Both the position numbers and the translations under genes were made by a program. The notes beneath the pieces were generated by a model. That model worked only from the letters and a program-made list of their open reading frames with translations, ran no database searches and was not told where the DNA came from. DNA of 64,000 bases from Micrococcaceae bacterium Sec5.1 (lineage in GTDB: Bacteria; Actinomycetota; Actinomycetes; Actinomycetales; Micrococcaceae): positions 1,364,001-1,428,000 of the forward strand of contig CP143430.1 of the NCBI GenBank assembly GCA_039636795.1. Direction: 5' to 3'. This document shows positions 19,266-28,330 of the stretch, in pieces. How positions within the stretch are numbered: position 1 is the stretch's first letter; every line of letters begins with the position of its first letter.

Positions 19266-19318
19266 AGCCACCTCTTTGGTTGTCCTGCGCCTGAACGCAG
19301 CGTAACCAAGAGGTGGCT
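19266..19318 (+). terminator. Terminator after manC
   Basis: Long hairpin with arms AGCCACCTCTTTGGTT and AACCAAGAGGTGGCT (one bulge) around a 22-base loop, followed by ttcgttctt. It lies 17 bases after the manC stop. Confidence 0.75.
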
Positions 19319-19356
19319 TTCGTTCTTCGGAGGCCGTGGATGGCTAGAGTTGTGAC

Positions 19357-20562
19357 GTGCGCAATTACACCACTGAAACCGAGCCCACCCCCGTCGTAAG
19401 TCCGTGGGTGGATGAGCTGCTGCCTGGACTCATCGATTTCAGGCGGGACCTCCATGCGCACCCTGAACTCTCCTTCAAGGAATTCCGCACCACGGACAAA
19501 CTCGTGGAGCGGCTCGAAGCTGCCGGATTGCAGCCGCGTCGCCTTGAAGGCACCGGGCTCACGGTGGACATCGGAGAAGGTTCCATTGCCACTGCACTGC
19601 GTGGTGACATCGACGCCTTGCCCATCATCGAGGAAACGGGTCTGCCGTTCGCTTCGAAGAACCACGGCGTCACCCATGCCTGTGGACATGACGTTCATAC
19701 CACCACCATGCTCGGCATTGCCTTGGTGCTGCAGCGGATGCATAAGAACACCCCGCTGGGCGGCACTGTCCGCATTATCTTCCAGCCGGCCGAGGAGACC
19801 ATGCCCGGCGGTGCTTTGTCCTGCATCGAGCAGGGCGTGCTGGAAGGCGTTCCCCGTATCCTTGCGTTGCACTGTGATCCCAGGATCAACGTCGGCAAGA
19901 TCGGCACCCGGATCGGGGCCATCACCTCGGCATCGGACACCATTAAGATCGAGCTCACGGGCCGCGGTGGCCACACATCCAGGCCGCACCTGACGGAAGA
20001 CCTCGTCTTTGCCCTGGCGCAAATTGCGGTCAACGTGCCCGCCGTGCTCTCACGCCGCGTGGACGTCCGAAGCGGAGTGTCAGTGGTGTGGGGCCAGATC
20101 TCGGCAGGTTCCGCACCCAACGCCATTCCCGGCACTGGCTACATGGCGGGCACCATGCGCTGCCTTGACCGGGATGCCTGGCACAGCGCGGGCGAGTTGC
20201 TGGACGACGTCGTAAAGCAGGTTGCCGCTCCTTACGGCGTGGACGTGCACCTGGAGCACACGAGAGGCGTTCCTCCCGTGGTCAACTCGGAACACGAGAC
20301 GGCCTTGATTGAAGCTGCGGCGCGTGCCGAACTCGGCGAGAACGCCGTAGTCCTGACGCCCCAGTCGATGGGTGGCGAAGACTTTGCCTGGTTCCTGGCC
20401 GACCTTCCGGGAGCCATGATGCGGCTCGGCACGCACACGCCTGGCGGCGAAGAATATGACCTTCACCGTGGCGACTTCATCGTGGATGAACGCGCCCTCG
20501 GCTACGCTATCCGGGTCCTCACTGCTGCCGCACTTCGAACGATCCGAGACCTCCAGGACTAA
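19357..20562 (+). CDS. M20-family amidohydrolase
   Basis: Metal-dependent amidohydrolase related to hippurate hydrolase, indole-acetyl-amino-acid hydrolase and AmhX. 401 residues from a GTG. Conserved text includes FRRDLHAHPELSFKEFRT, LRGDIDALPIIEETGLPF and HACGHDVHTTTMLGIA with metal ligands. The catalytic Glu pair lies in IIFQPAEETMPGG. A dimerisation domain is inserted after RGGHTSRPHLTED. The C-terminal metal His lies in MGGEDFAWFL followed by GTHTPG. Natural substrate unknown (N-acyl amino acids are likely). Confidence 0.92.
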   Translation: MRNYTTETEPTPVVSPWVDELLPGLIDFRRDLHAHPELSFKEFRTTDKLVERLEAAGLQPRRLEGTGLTVDIGEGSIATALRGDIDALPIIEETGLPFASKNHGVTHACGHDVHTTTMLGIALVLQRMHKNTPLGGTVRIIFQPAEETMPGGALSCIEQGVLEGVPRILALHCDPRINVGKIGTRIGAITSASDTIKIELTGRGGHTSRPHLTEDLVFALAQIAVNVPAVLSRRVDVRSGVSVVWGQISAGSAPNAIPGTGYMAGTMRCLDRDAWHSAGELLDDVVKQVAAPYGVDVHLEHTRGVPPVVNSEHETALIEAAARAELGENAVVLTPQSMGGEDFAWFLADLPGAMMRLGTHTPGGEEYDLHRGDFIVDERALGYAIRVLTAAALRTIRDLQD

Positions 20563-20563
20563 A

Positions 20564-20629
20564 CCCAACTAAGGGACAGCACGTGTTCCACTGAGCACTC
20601 ACTGGGACATGTATTGTCCCCTAGTTGGG
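20564..20629. repeat. 66-bp palindromic element, copy 1
   Basis: Ends CCCAACTAAGGGACA and TGTCCCCTAGTTGGG are inverted with one mismatch. An inner GGGACA/TGTCCC pair also exists. It has exactly the same length, end sequences (CCCAAnTA and TAGTTGGG) and centre (TGAGCnCTCA) as the element at 59926-59991. It lies directly after the amidohydrolase stop and may also work as its terminator. Confidence 0.8.
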
Positions 20630-20641
20630 CATAGTTAAGTT

Positions 20642-20662
20642 GTGCACAATTGAATTGTGCAC
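20642..20662. promoter_or_regulatory. ohrR: OhrR-type operator
   Basis: Perfect inverted repeat: GTGCACAATT, one central G, AATTGTGCAC. The ACAATT/AATTGT core is the form bound by OhrR repressors in several bacteria. It ends 13 bases upstream of the ohrR start codon and probably autoregulates ohrR-ohr. Confidence 0.75.
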
Positions 20663-20675
20663 TATCGTTTTATCC

Positions 20676-21110
20676 ATGAGTGATGCACCCCGCCTCCGCC
20701 ACCAGGTCTGCTTTGCGCTGTATTCGGCGTCCAAGGCCGCGACGGCGGTCTACCGCCCCGTGCTGGACGAGCTGGGTCTTACATATCCGCAGTACCTGGT
20801 GATGTTGGTCCTCTGGGAGCAGGAACCGCGCAGCGTGCGGGAACTTGGCGCCGAACTTGGGCTCGACTCCGGCACGTTGTCGCCTCTATTGAAGCGCCTT
20901 GAAGGGCTTGGGCTCGTTGAGCGCCATCGTTCCGTTGATGACGAACGACGGGTGGATGTCGTCCTGACCGACGCTGGCAGGGGGCTGAGCACCCGCGCCC
21001 AGGCCGTCCCCAAGCGCCTCGCTGATGCCGCCGGCCTCTCCACGGATGAGATTGAGCAGTTGCACGCGACGCTCGGCAAACTCACCGCGGCACTGCAGAA
21101 GTCACTCTGA
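20676..21110 (+). CDS. ohrR: Organic-hydroperoxide-sensing MarR-family repressor
   Basis: Thiol-based repressor of the neighbouring ohr gene. 144 residues from ATG 20676. It has the OhrR signature RHQVCFALYSASKA with sensing Cys12, and GLTYPQYLVMLVLWE. The winged helix follows (LGLDSGTLSPLLKRLE, then DERRVDVVLT). Oxidation of the cysteine by organic peroxide releases DNA in this family. A perfect operator lies directly upstream. The upstream in-frame start at 20625 would run through that operator and is rejected. Confidence 0.94.
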   Translation: MSDAPRLRHQVCFALYSASKAATAVYRPVLDELGLTYPQYLVMLVLWEQEPRSVRELGAELGLDSGTLSPLLKRLEGLGLVERHRSVDDERRVDVVLTDAGRGLSTRAQAVPKRLADAAGLSTDEIEQLHATLGKLTAALQKSL

Positions 21111-21165
21111 GAATTTTTTCAAGCCACACATAAGCCCACTGATGTCCAAGAGAAAAGGAAGATTC

Positions 21166-21597
21166 GTGAAGACTCTCTACACTGCCGAGGCTTTGGCCTC
21201 CGGCGAAGGCCGCGATGGCAACGCCCGCACCAACGACGGCAAGCTCGACGTCGCCCTCGCCAGCCCGGTTGAGCTCGGAGGCAACGGCCAGGGCACCAAC
21301 CCCGAGCAGTTGTTCGCCGCCGGCTACGCGGCATGCTTCCATTCCGCCCTGCGCCTGGTGGGCCGCAAGGAACGCGTTGACCTCAGCGATTCCGCCGTTG
21401 CCGCCAAGGTCCACTTCGGCGCATTCACTGACCGCGAGGGCTACGGCTTGGCCGCCGAGCTGGAGATCGCCCTGCCCGCCTTGGATCGCGAAAAGGCGGA
21501 AGAACTGATGGCCAAGGCGCACCAGATCTGCCCCTACTCCAACGCCACGCGCGGCAACATGGCCGTAGACCTCAAGCTCGTGGAGTTCGCAGCATGA
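21166..21597 (+). CDS. ohr: Organic hydroperoxide resistance protein
   Basis: Thiol peroxidase that reduces organic hydroperoxides, OsmC/Ohr family, cytoplasmic. 143 residues from the GTG at 21166, preceded by AAAGGAAG; the first residues KTLYTAEALASGEGRDG are the usual Ohr start. The catalytic cysteines are Cys57 in GYAACFHSAL and Cys122 in ICPYSNATRG. It lies 55 bp after ohrR and overlaps the next gene by 4 bp, so all three are probably one OhrR-controlled unit. Confidence 0.95.
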   Translation: MKTLYTAEALASGEGRDGNARTNDGKLDVALASPVELGGNGQGTNPEQLFAAGYAACFHSALRLVGRKERVDLSDSAVAAKVHFGAFTDREGYGLAAELEIALPALDREKAEELMAKAHQICPYSNATRGNMAVDLKLVEFAA

Positions 21598-22616
21598 GCG
21601 CCGCTACCAGCACGCCAGTGGAAACCCGCGAAATCCAGCTCGCGTCACGCCCGGTAGGACGCCCGTCGCCGGAGAACTTCCGGCTGGCCGCCTCCGGGCT
21701 GCCGGACCTTCAGGACGGCCAGGTCCTGGTCCGCAACCAGTTCATGTCCGTGGACCCCTATATGCGCGGACGCATGAACGACGTCAAGTCCTACTCGGCT
21801 CCTTTCCGCCTGGATGCAGCGCTCGACGGCGGTGCGGTAGGTGAGGTGATCGCGTCCAGGTCCGACGCGCACAAGGTGGGTGACGTCGTCGTACATCAAC
21901 TGGGGTGGCGCGAGCATGCGGTGGTGGACGCGGCTGCGACAACCACGGTTCCAAGCGGCTTGGCACCCACGTCGGCGTTCCTTGGTGCCTTGGGCATGAC
22001 GGGCCTGACCGCTTATGCGGGCCTGCTCAAGGTGGCCGAGTTCAAAGGAGGCGATGTCGTCTTCGTATCCGGTGCGGCCGGCGCTGTGGGATCCATGGTG
22101 GGCCAGATTGCCAAGGCATCCGGAGCCAGCAAGGTGATCGGCAGTGCCGGTTCTGCCGAAAAGGTCACCAGGCTGCTGGAGCTCGGTTTCGACGCCGCCT
22201 TCAATTACAACGATGGCCCGGTTCTTGATCAGTTGCGTGAGGCGGCGGGGGAGCGCGGCATCGATGTGTACTTCGACAATGTGGGCGGCAAGCACCTCGA
22301 AGCCGCTCTGGCCACGCTCACTGTGGGCGGGCGCGTTGCCATGTGCGGTGCCATTGCGCAATACAACTCCACCGAACCGCCGGCTGCACCGAGGAACCTG
22401 GCGCTGGCGATCGGCAAGCAGTTGACCTTGCGTGGATTCCTGGTGGGCGGTCAGCGTCAGCACGCCGCTGAGTTCGCCGAAAAGATGGCAGCTTGGTTGG
22501 CCGACGGGACCGTCCGCTACGACGAGACGATCGTGGACGGCCTGGAGAACGCACCGCAGGCATTCATTGATCTGCTGGACGGCGCCAACACCGGAAAGAT
22601 GCTCGTCAGGCTCTGA
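21594..22616 (+). CDS. NADP-dependent medium-chain oxidoreductase (CurA/YfmJ-like)
   Basis: Zinc-free MDR-family reductase of alkenals, ketones or quinones. 340 residues. N-terminal text VDPYMRGRMND is the mark of the leukotriene B4 12-hydroxydehydrogenase/CurA group. The NADP-binding loop is VFVSGAAGAVGSMVGQIAK, followed by GIDVYFDNVGG. Its start overlaps the ohr stop (ATGA), so it may remove aldehydes formed during lipid peroxidation in the same response. That link is inferred from position. Confidence 0.88.
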   Translation: MSAATSTPVETREIQLASRPVGRPSPENFRLAASGLPDLQDGQVLVRNQFMSVDPYMRGRMNDVKSYSAPFRLDAALDGGAVGEVIASRSDAHKVGDVVVHQLGWREHAVVDAAATTTVPSGLAPTSAFLGALGMTGLTAYAGLLKVAEFKGGDVVFVSGAAGAVGSMVGQIAKASGASKVIGSAGSAEKVTRLLELGFDAAFNYNDGPVLDQLREAAGERGIDVYFDNVGGKHLEAALATLTVGGRVAMCGAIAQYNSTEPPAAPRNLALAIGKQLTLRGFLVGGQRQHAAEFAEKMAAWLADGTVRYDETIVDGLENAPQAFIDLLDGANTGKMLVRL

Positions 22617-22628
22617 CGTTGGGGGTGG

Positions 22629-22653
22629 GCCGGGTGTGACTTGCGCACCCGGC
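22629..22653 (+). terminator. Hairpin after the oxidoreductase
   Basis: GCCGGGTG and CACCCGGC are perfect 8-base arms around a 9-base loop, 12 bases after the stop. No T-run follows, so this is a weak or Rho-assisted terminator. The rest of the 248-bp gap to 22864 should hold the promoter of the nucleoside importer; I see no clear operator in it. Confidence 0.5.
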
Positions 22654-22864
22654 TACTGCTTGGTAACAAAAGGTCAACAATCTGCCCTTGGGGACTCGAT
22701 TGTGCTACCTGCGTGTGGTCCACGCCACTAGTGTTGTGGGTATCAAGGCGCTTCGGCGCAGTGCTGCGAACTTCAGTGAAAACAGAATTTCTGCCTCGGG
22801 TATTCGAAACGGACACTCATTGACCATCCGTCGTAGCGCGACTCACTTTCTTCCTGGAGGAAAA

Positions 22865-23986
22865 TTGAAGAACCCACTGCGTGCCACCCTTAAGCGCGGT
22901 TCAATTAAGCGCGGTTCAATGGCCGGTATTGCAACTGCAGGGGCGGCAGCGCTCCTGCTCAGCGGCTGCGGACAAGCCCCTAACTCCGGTTCGGCCGGCC
23001 CCACCAAGAGCGACTACATCGGCTGCATTGTGTCCGACTCCGGCGGATTCGATGACCAGTCCTTTAACCAGTCCTCCTTCGAGGGTATGCAGAAGGCCGA
23101 AAAGGACCTTGGCATTACCATGAAGTCGGCTGAGTCCAAGGCCAACAGCGACTTCGAAACCAACCTCAACGGCATGGTTTCCGCTGGCTGCAATCTGACC
23201 GTCACGGTCGGCTTCCTCCTGGGCGATGCCACCAAGGCAGCAGCCCAGAAGAACACCGACAAGCACTTCGCGATCATTGACTTCTCGTACCAGGACCCCA
23301 TCGCCAACGTGAAGCCAGTGGTCTATGACACCGCCCAGGCTGCCTACCTCGCAGGCTACGCTGCTGCGTCCGCAAGCAAGACCGGCAAGGTGGGAACCTT
23401 CGGCGGCATCAAGCTCCCAACGGTGACCATCTTCATGGACGGTTTCTATGACGGCGTCCAGGCCTACAACAAGGCCAAGGGCAAGTCCGTCCAGGTAATC
23501 GGCTGGGACAAGGCCACTCAGGATGGCTCGTTCACGGGCGACTTCGAGAAGCAGGACACCGGCAAGCAAATCACCAAGAACCTCCTGGACCAGGGTGCGG
23601 ACATCGTCATGCCCGTGGCAGGCCCGGTGGGTAAGGGTGCAGGTGCAGCCCTCAAGGAAGCCAAGGCCGCCGGCAAGGACGTCAAGCTCATCTGGGTTGA
23701 CTCCGATGGCTACCTCACTGCTCCTGAGTACAAGGACCTCATGCTGACCTCCGTGGTCAAGCAAATGGATGAGGCCGTCGAAACGGTGGTGAAGGACGAC
23801 AAGGAAGGCAAGTTCAGCAACGAAGCCTATGTTGGCACCCTTGCCAACAAGGGTGTTGCCATTGCACCGTTCCACGACCTCGATTCCGCAGTCCCCGCCG
23901 AGACGAAGTCCGAGCTCGATGCCCTGAAGGCGGACATCGTGTCCGGCAAGCTGGTTGTTGAATCAGCGGCAAGCCCCAAGAAGTAA
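22865..23986 (+). CDS. BMP-family nucleoside-binding lipoprotein
   Basis: Extracellular receptor of a nucleoside ABC importer (PnrA/Med type). 373 residues from a TTG at 22865 with GGAGGAAAA just upstream; the longer frame lacks any ribosome site. Lipobox LLLSGC with lipid Cys35. BMP-family text: VSDSGGFDDQSFNQSSFEGM at the start of the mature domain, then IAFVGGI-like GKVGTFGGIKLPTVTIFMDG. It heads a cluster with the ATPase, two permeases, cytidine deaminase and thymidine phosphorylase, which supports purine/pyrimidine nucleosides as ligand. A strong terminator between it and the ATPase would give more binding protein than transporter. Confidence 0.92.
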   Translation: MKNPLRATLKRGSIKRGSMAGIATAGAAALLLSGCGQAPNSGSAGPTKSDYIGCIVSDSGGFDDQSFNQSSFEGMQKAEKDLGITMKSAESKANSDFETNLNGMVSAGCNLTVTVGFLLGDATKAAAQKNTDKHFAIIDFSYQDPIANVKPVVYDTAQAAYLAGYAAASASKTGKVGTFGGIKLPTVTIFMDGFYDGVQAYNKAKGKSVQVIGWDKATQDGSFTGDFEKQDTGKQITKNLLDQGADIVMPVAGPVGKGAGAALKEAKAAGKDVKLIWVDSDGYLTAPEYKDLMLTSVVKQMDEAVETVVKDDKEGKFSNEAYVGTLANKGVAIAPFHDLDSAVPAETKSELDALKADIVSGKLVVESAASPKK

Positions 23987-24000
23987 CAATTCCTGGACGC

Positions 24001-24031
24001 GCCGCCAGTACCGAGTGCCGGTACTGGCGGC
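24001..24031 (+). terminator. Terminator between binding protein and ATPase
   Basis: Perfect 12-base arms (GCCGCCAGTACC and complement), 7-base loop, followed by tcgttttt: a textbook intrinsic terminator 14 bases after the binding-protein stop. It should lower readthrough into the importer genes. Confidence 0.88.
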
Positions 24032-24169
24032 TCGTTTTTGCCCTGACCAGCGCCTATATTGCGGGCCGCAGCGCCTATCTTGCTGGCCCTCGCAAGAATA
24101 GGCTTCTGCTCAAAGCCAATGGCTTTGAGCAGTACAGCCGTCCCTCGGACTCAAAGAACGGTGGGAGTT

Positions 24170-25690
24170 GTGAAACTCGAATTGAAGGGGATCTCGAAAG
24201 CTTTCGGGACCTTCTACGCCAACCAAGACATCGACCTCGTGGTCGAATCCGGCCAGATCCATTGCCTCCTCGGCGAAAATGGCGCCGGAAAATCAACCCT
24301 CATGAACGTGCTGTACGGACTCTATGAACCGACGGCCGGACAAATCCTCGTTGACGACAAGACGGTCAACTTCCGGGGCCCGGGCGACGCCATGGCCGCC
24401 GGTATTGGCATGGTCCACCAGCATTTCATGCTGGTTCCCGTCTTCACTGTCGCCGAAAACGTGGCCCTGGGTGCAGAGCCGACATCGTTGGGTGGCGTCC
24501 TCAGCATCGATGAAACCCGGAAGAAAATCCGGGACATTTCAAAGAAGTACGGCTTCGACGTCGATCCCGACGCCCTGGTGGAGGACCTCCCCGTGGGCGT
24601 CCAGCAACGCGTCGAGATCATCAAGGCGTTGGTCCGGGAGGCCAAGGTGCTCATCCTGGACGAACCAACGGCAGTCCTGACGCCGCAGGAAACGGATGAG
24701 TTGCTGGACATCATGCGCCAGCTCAAGGCGGCCGGCACATCGGTCGTGTTCATTTCGCACAAGCTTCGCGAAGTGAAGGCCGTCTCCGACGTCATCACGG
24801 TAATCCGCCGCGGCAAAGTAGTAGGCGATGCTCCACCCACGGCCTCTGCCACGGAACTTGCCTCCATGATGGTGGGCCGCCCCGTGAGCCTGACCTTGGA
24901 CAAAGCGGCAGCCCAGCCAAAGGAAACAACCTTCGTTGTGAAGGACCTGACAGTCCGCGCCCCCAATGGAACCAACGTGGTGGACGGCATCAGCTTCGAC
25001 ATCGCCCAAGGTGAGATCCTCGCCGTCGCGGGTGTCCAAGGCAACGGCCAGACGGAACTTACGGAAGCCATCCTCGGTATCCAGCCGCACGTCACGGGAT
25101 CCGTGACGCTGGACGGCAAGCAGCTCCTGGGCCTGCCGGTCAAGGACGTGCTGCGCTCCGGCGTCGGCTTTGTCCCGGAAGACCGCACAGTGGACGGGCT
25201 GGTAGGCCCCTTTTCCGTTGCCGAGAACCTGGTGCTGGACCTTTACGACCAAGCACCGTTCGCTAGCGGCATCAGCATGAAGCCCGCCAAAGTGGCAGAA
25301 AATGCCGAAGCCAAGATCCAGGAGTTCGATATCAGGACGCCGTCGGCGGGAGCTGCGGCAGGAACCCTCTCCGGTGGCAACCAGCAAAAGGTGGTTATGG
25401 CCCGCGAGTTGTCCAGGCCATTGCGGCTGTTCATCGCAAGCCAGCCCACGCGCGGCGTGGATGTTGGCTCCATCGAGTTCCTGCATAAGCGCATAGTTGC
25501 GGAGCGGGACGTTGGAACACCCGTGATGATCATTTCCACGGAACTCGATGAAGTGATCGAACTCGCGGACAGGATCGCCGTGCTTTACAAGGGGAAGCTG
25601 GTGGGCATTGTCCCTGCCGGAACTCCCCGAGACACCCTCGGCCTGATGATGGCTGGCGTCGGCCCGGAAGGAGGCTCCCATGACGAGTAA
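24170..25690 (+). CDS. Nucleoside ABC importer ATPase, two tandem domains
   Basis: Fused nucleotide-binding subunit of the sugar/nucleoside (CUT2/BMP) type. 506 residues from the GTG at 24170. Domain 1 has Walker A GENGAGKST (about 38-46), signature near 145 in degenerate form (LPVGVQQRVEIIKAL) and Walker B VLILDEPTAVLTP. Domain 2 has the altered Walker A GVQGNGQTE and signature LSGGNQQKVVMAREL, the usual asymmetric pattern for this family. It overlaps the first permease by 11 bp. Confidence 0.93.
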   Translation: MKLELKGISKAFGTFYANQDIDLVVESGQIHCLLGENGAGKSTLMNVLYGLYEPTAGQILVDDKTVNFRGPGDAMAAGIGMVHQHFMLVPVFTVAENVALGAEPTSLGGVLSIDETRKKIRDISKKYGFDVDPDALVEDLPVGVQQRVEIIKALVREAKVLILDEPTAVLTPQETDELLDIMRQLKAAGTSVVFISHKLREVKAVSDVITVIRRGKVVGDAPPTASATELASMMVGRPVSLTLDKAAAQPKETTFVVKDLTVRAPNGTNVVDGISFDIAQGEILAVAGVQGNGQTELTEAILGIQPHVTGSVTLDGKQLLGLPVKDVLRSGVGFVPEDRTVDGLVGPFSVAENLVLDLYDQAPFASGISMKPAKVAENAEAKIQEFDIRTPSAGAAAGTLSGGNQQKVVMARELSRPLRLFIASQPTRGVDVGSIEFLHKRIVAERDVGTPVMIISTELDEVIELADRIAVLYKGKLVGIVPAGTPRDTLGLMMAGVGPEGGSHDE

Positions 25691-27041
25691 GGACCAGACC
25701 CCCAGTAAGGACCAGACTCCCAGCAATGACCAGACCCCCGAGGAATCTGCCTCGGAAGTACGTGCGGCGGACGTCGCGCTGGACACCGCTGGCGGCACCT
25801 TGGAACCGTCCATCGTTCCCGTGTCGTCTCAGAGTGGGGACACCGGTCACCGGCAAGCCAGCACGATGCGCAAGATCGTCATGGGCAACGGCTTCGTGTC
25901 CGTCCTGGCGGTTATCGTGGCGCTGTTCCTGGGCGGTTTGCTCATTGCCAGTACGGACAAGAAGGTTTCCGAGAGCGCGGGTTATTTCTTCGCGCGGCCC
26001 AGCGATTTCCTGCTGGCGTTGTGGAATGCCATGACCAAGAGCTACGTCGCGTTGTTCCAGGGCTCGGTGTTCAACCCCCGCGAAGGTTTCATGCCCCTGC
26101 TTGAAACAATGACGGTAGCCACCCCACTGATCTGTGCAGGCCTCGGCGTTGCCTTGGCCTTCCGCGCCGGCCTGTTCAACATCGGCGCCCAAGGCCAGAT
26201 CATCATCAGCGCAACGCTGGCTGCTTATGTTGGTTTCACCTGGCACTTGCCGTTCGGGCTCCACCTGCTGCTGGTCATCATCATGGGCGTCCTCGGCGGC
26301 GCTGCCTGGGGTGCGATAGTTGGCATCCTCAAAGCCCGGACAGGCGCGCACGAGGTCATCGTGACGATCATGCTGAACTACGTCGCGTTGTTCCTTTTGG
26401 ACTTCCTCCTGAACACCGCCGCCTTCCGGCGCCCGGGGGACAACAGCCCCATCTCACCCCGGTTGGATGAGACTGCCACTTACCCTGTGCTCATTCCAGG
26501 TTCCCGGCTCCACCTGGGTTTCCTGGTGGCCGTCCTGCTGACATACGGCGTGTGGTGGATGCTGAACCGCTCCACCATTGGCTTTGAGTTCCGCGCAGTT
26601 GGTGCCAACCCAGTGGCCGCGCGCACGGCGGGCGTCAAGGTACCCCGCGCCACCATACTGGTGATGGCTTTTGCCGGTGCCCTCGCTGCCTTCGGTGGCG
26701 TTGCCCAGGTGGCCGGCACCGAAAAGGTATTGACGGGCGGTGTTGCAGCCCAGATTGGCTTCGACTCCATCACTGTTGCACTGCTTGGCCGAAGCACTCC
26801 ATGGGGAACGTTCTTCGCGGGCCTGCTCTTCGGTGCTTTCCGGGCCGGTGCGGTTCAGATGCAGATCCAAACGGGAACGCCGATCGACATCGTGCTGGTG
26901 GTCCAGTCCCTGATCGTCCTGTTCATCGCGGCGCCGCCACTGATCAGGTCGGTTTTCCGGCTTGAGCCCAAGAAGAAGAACAAGACACCGAAGGCCGCTC
27001 GGAAAGCTGCCCTTGCCAACGCCACCGGAGGTGCCAAGTGA
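25680..27041 (+). CDS. Nucleoside ABC importer permease 1
   Basis: Membrane subunit of the BPD_transp_2 family, 453 residues. About 60 hydrophilic residues precede the first helix and begin with three copies of a KDQTPS-like unit (residues 4-20), encoded by 18-bp DNA repeats. About eight helices follow. Conserved text: FNIGAQGQIIISAT and the EAA-like region AVGANPVAARTAGVKVPRAT. ATPase and second permease overlap it on both sides. Confidence 0.92.
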   Translation: MTSKDQTPSKDQTPSNDQTPEESASEVRAADVALDTAGGTLEPSIVPVSSQSGDTGHRQASTMRKIVMGNGFVSVLAVIVALFLGGLLIASTDKKVSESAGYFFARPSDFLLALWNAMTKSYVALFQGSVFNPREGFMPLLETMTVATPLICAGLGVALAFRAGLFNIGAQGQIIISATLAAYVGFTWHLPFGLHLLLVIIMGVLGGAAWGAIVGILKARTGAHEVIVTIMLNYVALFLLDFLLNTAAFRRPGDNSPISPRLDETATYPVLIPGSRLHLGFLVAVLLTYGVWWMLNRSTIGFEFRAVGANPVAARTAGVKVPRATILVMAFAGALAAFGGVAQVAGTEKVLTGGVAAQIGFDSITVALLGRSTPWGTFFAGLLFGAFRAGAVQMQIQTGTPIDIVLVVQSLIVLFIAAPPLIRSVFRLEPKKKNKTPKAARKAALANATGGAK

Positions 27042-28327
27042 GCGCAACATCCACCGCGCCCCTAGCGGGAGCAACAGCATTACCGGGGCTGCGGCCATCC
27101 TTGAAGGTCCCGGTTTCGCTTGGCGTCCTGGCACTCATTGCCCTCGTGTTCTTCGGCCTCTTGGGTCCGGACCAGACAGCAGAAATGAAGATCAGCGATC
27201 CCGGCGACGCCTTTGCCGTCCCAGCGCTGGCGATTCCAGGCCAGGTAGGTGGCATCGTCCTGGCCATCGTGCTCCTGGCCATGGCCGCTTACTCGATCTA
27301 CCTGTGGACACGGGGTGAGCGATCCCCGAAGTGGCTGCCGATCGCCTTCGCGGTGGTCTTCGTTTTCGCCTTGCTGGTATGGATTGTTGCCGGCGCACGG
27401 CAGCCGTCCATCTCCCTTGCCGGCCTCATTGCGGGTTCGGTTACCTTGGCTGTTCCCTTGGTTTTTGGCTCCCTTTCCGGCGTCCTGTGCGAGCGGGTGG
27501 GCGTGGTGAACATTGCCATTGAAGGCCAGCTGCTGGGCGGAGCTTTCACCGCCGCTTTGGTGGCAACGGTGACGGGCAGCCCGTACGTTGGCTTGATTGC
27601 TGCTGCAGTCGCCGGTGCCGCCGTGTCCATGGTCCTCGCGGTCTTCAGCATCAAATACCTCGTCAACCAGATCATTGTGGGCGTTGTGCTGAATGTGCTG
27701 GTGTCCGGTCTCACCGGCTTCCTGTTTGGCACAGTCATGGTGACCAACAAGGAGCAGTTCAACACCCCTGGCCGCCTGGATATCCTGCCGATTCCGCTGC
27801 TTTCGGACATTCCCATCATCGGGCCGATCCTGTTCAAGCAGTCCATCGCTGGCTACCTCATGTATGTGGCTGTAGCAGTGGTCTGGTTCGGCCTGTTCAA
27901 GACCCGTTGGGGCCTGCGTGTCCGCGCTGTCGGCGAGCATCCACAGGCTGCGGACACCCTGGGCATCAACGTCAACGCCACCCGCTTCTGGAACGTGACG
28001 CTGGGCGGTGCAATCGCCGGTATCGGTGGTGCCGTGTTTACGCTGGTGACCATCGACTCCTTCACCAAGGAAATCTCCGGTGGCCGTGGCTTCATTGCCC
28101 TGGCGGCCCTGATCTTTGGACGGTGGAACCCGATCGGTGCCTTCCTCGCCTCGCTGCTGTTCGGCTTTGCGTACAACCTGCAATCGATTCTGGGCATCAT
28201 TGGTACCCCGGTGCCAAGCCAGTTCATGGCCATGCTGCCGTACCTGGTGACCATCTTCGCCGTCGCCGGTTTGGTGGGCAGGTCGCGGCCACCTGCCGCA
28301 AGCGGCATACCGTACGTGAAGGGTTGA
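27038..28327 (+). CDS. Nucleoside ABC importer permease 2
   Basis: Second BPD_transp_2 permease, 429 residues, from a GTG overlapping the previous stop by 4 bp. Helices near the N-terminus are followed by the core with NIAIEGQLLGGAFTAAL and the cytoplasmic coupling loop AVGEHPQAADTLGINVNATR. It probably forms a heterodimer with permease 1. Cytidine deaminase starts 3 bp after it, which links uptake to salvage. Confidence 0.92.
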   Translation: MSATSTAPLAGATALPGLRPSLKVPVSLGVLALIALVFFGLLGPDQTAEMKISDPGDAFAVPALAIPGQVGGIVLAIVLLAMAAYSIYLWTRGERSPKWLPIAFAVVFVFALLVWIVAGARQPSISLAGLIAGSVTLAVPLVFGSLSGVLCERVGVVNIAIEGQLLGGAFTAALVATVTGSPYVGLIAAAVAGAAVSMVLAVFSIKYLVNQIIVGVVLNVLVSGLTGFLFGTVMVTNKEQFNTPGRLDILPIPLLSDIPIIGPILFKQSIAGYLMYVAVAVVWFGLFKTRWGLRVRAVGEHPQAADTLGINVNATRFWNVTLGGAIAGIGGAVFTLVTIDSFTKEISGGRGFIALAALIFGRWNPIGAFLASLLFGFAYNLQSILGIIGTPVPSQFMAMLPYLVTIFAVAGLVGRSRPPAASGIPYVKG

Positions 28328-28330
28328 CGC

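Noticed and set aside
17992..20022. 676-codon open frame on the minus strand opposite manC and the amidohydrolase
   Set aside because: Spans two well-supported genes and a terminator, and shows no protein family features.
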